From contig JAFFJZ010000003.1 in assembly GCA_018340375.1 (NCBI GenBank), positions 20,522,001 to 20,586,000 of the forward strand: a stretch of DNA of 64,000 bases, written 5' to 3'. This stretch comes from Gonatopus flavifemur. Its lineage: Eukaryota > Arthropoda > Insecta > Hymenoptera > Dryinidae. A program made the translations under genes and the position numbers. Positions 59,661 through 64,000 of this stretch are shown here, piece by piece. The notes under the pieces are model-generated. The model saw only the letters and a program-made list of their open reading frames with translations, ran no database searches and had not been told where the DNA came from. Each line of letters begins with the position of its first letter. Positions within the stretch are counted from its first letter, which is position 1.

Positions 59661-60655
59661 AATTTCGAATCATTCGATTAAATTCCACAGGACCCTAAGT
59701 TTTGAAGTAAACGTCTAATTGCATATCTATCCAGCTGTCAAAGAATTTCCCTCTATTTGAATTTATAGAGTAGAAACAGAAAACAATTATATACCATTTC
59801 GCGCACTTGATAAGCATTATGTGATAAATTATATACAGAAATCTAGTATTGTTGATGGTAATACTCGTCAGCCAATCTCATTTGCCGAGTATCAATAGTG
59901 ATTCATGATCCATAGAGGGGTTTGTATCTCGTATACGTAAATGTGCTGTCGTTGCACAACTTCACAATTGATCATTCACGTCGAATCCATAATGGCATCT
60001 TCGTTCTCAATGTTTTTCTCTTTCCCCTGTTTCCATAGACATATACCTGCAAACCAACAACTAAATATATATTTGGATTTTTCTCGTGCTGAATAAAGTA
60101 CCATTTCGTTTTCAGTACAGACGATGAATTGAAAATAATAATAATAATTATTTCATTCGATTTATATTTTAAAATCTTCATAGCAAACATCTGATATAAC
60201 TATTTCATACCTAAGCTTGGAGATACTAGTTGTAAAATATATATATATATATCGAATGAATATTTTCTTTCCCTTATTAGATTCCAACCTTGGCCTTACT
60301 TTACAATTACTCTCTTTTACATTCATACAACTCGTGAGGTATGCATTTTATAAACACAAGAGAGGAAAAAATCTGATCATTTTTCCACTGTGTTATGCTG
60401 ATCTAAACTGTTCATACATACTTAATAATAGTGAGATACTGAGATATCAATAGAAAGAATTCAATATTGATTTAAATAGAAATTCATTATCGTTTATATT
60501 TTTTTTTGAAATTGAATTTTCCAGAACTGATTTATCGCTGATTTGTCCAACACCTAACTCCCTTATAAAAAAATCCGATATCGGAATTTCATCGTTAAAT
60601 CATCAGTTGTATTAATACTATCCGAAATCTATCGGGTGGTTTTATTATCGTACAA

Positions 60656-60889
60656 CCCTGGTTAAAGGAATCCATTGAATCTGACAAGTGAAATTCAATG
60701 AGATTTGGTCAGAACATTGTTCAAGTTTAATCGTAATTTAGTGAGATTTGGCCAGATTCAATGAGATTCATATGAAAGTTCTGACCAAATCTTATTGAAA
60801 AATCACCGGTGAGATTTGGTCACAACATTGTCCACGTTTAATTGTAATTTAATGAGAATTGGTCAGCATCAATGGGTTCTTCTAACCAG
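60656..60889. mobile_element. 234-bp CCCTGGTTAAA-family foldback
   Basis: The left end is CCTGGTTAAAGGAATCCATT, GAATCTGA. The right end reverse-complemented is CCTGGTTAGAAGAACCCATT, GATGCTGA. Inside, a unit of about 60-70 bp is repeated: GAGATTTGGTCAGAACATTG, TTCAAGTTTAATCGTAATTT at 60710-60750 and GAGATTTGGTCACAACATTG, TCCACGTTTAATTGTAATTT at 60811-60851, with reversed GACCAAATCTTATTG words between. It is the best-preserved member of the family. Confidence 0.85.
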
Positions 60890-60943
60890 GTACGATATCT
60901 ACGATAAGTATCCAATGTAAAACCGATATAGATATCGGGGGTG

Positions 60944-61810
60944 AGCGAACCTTAAATTTTTCAGCCGAACCGAACTGCAAATATATTTTTCAAGTTGAAC
61001 CGAACTTTGTAAGTTCGAACCTCCTTCCAACTTTCAAAGCCAAAACTAAATTAGAAATACATTTATGAAAACAGAATCCATTGTGAATTCATTTTTTAAA
61101 GTGATGTTTCATATGCAGCATGTTGCAGTATTAAAACCGTCTACCCTAGTAGCACCAAAAGTACGTAAAACACTTTGAGAATGTTTATTAAACGTTCGGA
61201 GAATATTCTATGCATATTGGAGTTATTATTTGTCATTGTATGTTCCTATTCTAACATCGAGCCGAACGTTTTCAATGAATGCAGTTCGAAATTCAAACCG
61301 AACCGAACCCCAACCAGAAATTGACAACGGGCGCGGTACTGCACCAGTAATGGCCAATACTGGCAGAGTAGTGGCATTCGCAATCAGTGCAGTGCCTGTA
61401 CTGGATCAGTACCTGGTCGGCATTGAGCTCTCAATACTGGTTTATCAGTACAGGAATAGTACAAAATATGTGGCCAAGTGTTGAAGACCCAATACTGGTA
61501 CTGTACTGCACCTGTTATCAACATTGGCATAATTCAGATTTTTCTGATTGGAACTGTTTCTGCTATCCAAGTTCGAAATTCGAACCGAAGATATCTATCG
61601 GGAAATCATTGGTTTGCTTCATATTTTTATGGGACTTGTTTTTTATTATTGGTTGGAGCAGGACTTGGTAATATGGGATGCAAATTCCAACGGGAAGGAA
61701 CAATAATTCCAAAGTCCCAAGTAAACGAATATTCGAAACGATATATTTTTCAGTCCTGGCCGCTTCGACGTTTCGAGCCGATCCGACTCTTTTTCAAGAA
61801 TACAAATCTG
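60944..61810. repeat. CGAACCG- and GTACTG-rich repeat region
   Basis: CCGAACCGAAC or close variants occur near 60965, 61000, 61298 and 61578, and TTTCGAGCCGATCCG near 61770, like the interior words of the hAT-type repeat at 32692. Between them (61335-61525) lies a patch of CAATACTGG and GTACTG words, with a direct repeat of about 25 bp: TACTGCACCAGTAATGGCCA at 61337 and TACTGCACCTGTTATCAACA at 61502. It is probably an old element with a second repeat inserted in it. Frames of 84-111 codons here are translations of these words. Confidence 0.45.
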
Positions 61811-64000
61811 TAATTTACAAATTCTTTCTTTCTCTTTCTAATTCACAAAATTAATCACTTTGTATAACAGAGGTAAAAAATTAAAATTTCCTACACATTA
61901 GGTAACAATAATATATAGATATTCACATATTTCTTATTAGAATCACAAACAATACATGATAAGAAGGTTGAAAAATCCAAGTGAGGAAATAGTTAGATTA
62001 TCTGCATGTCTTTATTTCTCGGAAGAAGTATAATTTTTCCATCGGTTTGAATATAAAAAAAAGAATGACTTGATACAATAAATTGAAAAAACTTGTAATT
62101 ATTTCGCGCACAATAATTTTTGATAATACGAAAAAAAGCAGCACACCAAGAAAAAAATGTTCAAATTATATCATGGAGAAATAATTCACCCGTTCGTATA
62201 TATATATATATAAAATCGTAAAGTGGCACAAATATGAACTACGAAACACAATTATTATTCAAATTCACACGAGCATGAAAAATTCTACTACAAATTTCAT
62301 GTTCCAGACTTGTTATAATTTCTAAAGACTGTTACAAACACACACGCATTTGACGTAACGGTTGAAAAAACTCCAGCGAAAAATCTTTGAATTCTCGAAC
62401 AAATCTTTTCTAGAAACAATAGTATATGATTGTGATTTTTATTTTCATAATATTCTTCCCCCTCCACATTTTGTATTTTCCTTTTTCCTTTTCCACTATC
62501 TTTCTTTCTTTTTTTTTCTTTTTAATTTTCATTCGTTCGCTGAAAATTTCTTCCGGCAGTTATGATTCCTGCTATCCGCGCGTACATACACGTAGACGTA
62601 TACGTAAATCATCACAAGTTGCCGAAGGCGGCGGGAGCCGGCATTTGAGCAAAACTTCTCCTCGGGTGTACGATACGTATACGTGTGTGTGTGGGTAAAG
62701 CCGTACCGTATATACCGTGTCGTATACCGTATGTAATTGTAAAAGTACATAGGCTACGGCGCTGTCTCCCTATCTCACGCGATGTGCCACATGAGGTTGA
62801 GTGAGACAACATTCTATACCTTGTGGCCCACTTTTGGAATTCCACGCAACACACAAGGAAAACTATTTTCTACCCTTTTTTCTGTCCTCTTCGTCGAACG
62901 AATCGTTGGAAGATCGTTCGCGTAAACGTCTCACGAATGAATGAATGAATGAATCGATGTAATAACCGAATTTTTCCTCCTTTATCCTTTTACAATTGAT
63001 ATTGTATTTTTATGTATTGAATATTCATTCGTAAAGAATTATATCATGATTCTCTTTACGTGTAAAGAGATGTGGGTCTGGGAGAAATTAAATTTCCAAT
63101 TCAAAGTGCATGCACCGCACGCGAGAGTGGGGAATCGTTTCATACATATTTTTGCAGTATCCACATAAAATTGAATTTTAAATTTTAAATAAGGTTTCGA
63201 ATTCGAAATATATTGTCGATGACGATCGAGGTTCTTTCGAAGGACTTTAGATTGGATCTTTGAAGTCTCGAGAATAATAATGATCGATCCTTTGGTATTT
63301 AAACAATCACGCCTAGTTACAAATATACTAGAAAGGAGGTGGCCATATTCTGCTTTATTCGATACAGAAAAAGAATTATTTATCGGATTTAATCTGAAAA
63401 GTTCCATAAGAAATTGAAATCTCCCGATATTACATCACGTGTAGGAAAAATTTCGAATTTGCCAAAGAAGAATTCAACGAAGGGAAGATCCTTGGCTATA
63501 AAATGTTAAGAGAATCAATTCTTCATAGAATCCCCATCTCTAGTTTAAAATTACAGAAATTTGTAAATGGATTTGGAGAGTGATATTTAAAATTTGTCAA
63601 GGTAAAAAAAAAAAACTTGTATCCTAAAGAGAAAAATTTTTTCCAACTGAAATCCCTCGCTAATATTTGAATACCGCTTCACATAAATTCTTGTATATGC
63701 GACACAAGTATTTTCACTGCGGATTGAAACGTCCTTTATTATAAAATATTACCACAAATTAAATTTCATTAAAAGATAATCTTTGAACGTAATACCGTCG
63801 CATAAAATGAAATTCATTTCATCTGATTTGTGAAGAATATGTAAATACATATACATTTACGTACATATATATCCATCCATAAAAAGTACATGACTTTCAT
63901 CATTGCAAAGAAGGCAAAAAAAGTGCACATCAAATAAAATAGGTATCACACGTTGATGTATCGATATCCGTGAATAGTTTTCAACTTTGACGTACTAGTA
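61811..64000. other. Intronic DNA with a GC-richer patch; no gene seen
   Basis: A GC-richer patch at 62560-62790 contains CGCGCGTACATACACGTAG, repeated TACGTATACG-type palindromes and GCCGAAGGCGGCGGGAGCC; it may be regulatory. A GAAT microsatellite lies at 62935-62954, with short TA runs at 62195-62211. A 122-codon minus frame (63039-63407) is not recognisable. Confidence 0.5.
62935..62954. repeat. (GAAT)n microsatellite
   Basis: About five GAAT tetranucleotides. Confidence 0.95.

Larger units (their letters stand above)
14987..64000 (+). other. Hr3: HR3 first intron (5' part; end not in window)
   Basis: The donor GTAAAC opens the intron at 14987. I read the + strand for the expected next exon (an Ala-Gln-Ile-Glu-like lead, then the C-K-V-C-G-D-K-S-S-G zinc-finger start) and did not see it, so the intron probably runs past 64000, giving at least 49 kb. 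This is an inference: a short exon could have been overlooked, and an alternative first exon could lie within it. No other host gene on either strand is convincing. The sequence is mainly foldback repeats, transposon relics and simple repeats. Confidence 0.5.

Overview
This window is AT-rich (roughly two thirds A+T by eye) animal nuclear DNA. It has no bacterial-style gene packing: no operons, no ribosome-binding sites, and almost no open frame longer than chance or low-complexity sequence would give. The only recognisable host coding sequence is the first coding exon of the insect nuclear receptor HR3 (Drosophila Hr3/Hr46, ROR family) at 14863-14986 on the + strand. Its N-terminal motif (MFEMWSAVSSKLE ... 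SSGSIK) and the mellifera-type mariner relic point to an insect, probably a hymenopteran. That order-level guess is inference from style and memory, not a database match.

Layout. 1-14319: non-coding DNA upstream of the HR3 exon, full of short inverted-repeat (foldback) elements, with GC-richer islands near 8.65-8.96 kb and 12.88-13.26 kb that could be promoters or untranslated exons. 14320-14986: probable 5'UTR plus start of HR3. A good splice acceptor sits at 14318-14319, an in-frame stop at 14788-14790, the start codon at 14863, and a splice donor at 14987. 14987-64000: I found no HR3 DNA-binding-domain exon on the + strand, so this is best read as the first ~49 kb of one very large intron. 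It carries a dead mariner (16038-17238), a probable hAT element with a perfect 8-bp target duplication (32684-33089), a probable piggyBac-type non-autonomous element with a TA-flanked element nested in it (22793-23422), and about twenty more foldback elements. Simple repeats are scattered through it.

The most distinctive content is the set of non-autonomous foldback elements. Several fall into families with more than one copy here: CTCTCTAAAATCT ends (three copies); CACGCAGAGAAAAA ends with arrays of tiny GCTGAATTAGCAA-type palindromes (two copies); CCCTGGTTAAA-like ends (about five copies); CCC(G/T/A)AGTAGAAAT ends (about three whole and several half copies); and AGATGACGCACTTT ends (two copies). 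Two hairpins (38545-38750 and 44779-45021) have nearly identical arms. They are therefore young, or are kept paired, and would make long double-stranded RNA if transcribed as part of HR3 intron 1.

How it works together: the host gene supplies a long transcribed intron (inferred) and the repeats are passengers in it. Nothing here shows the repeats acting on HR3, but the hairpins, the GC-rich islands and the upstream open frames before the HR3 start are the places where regulation could be encoded.
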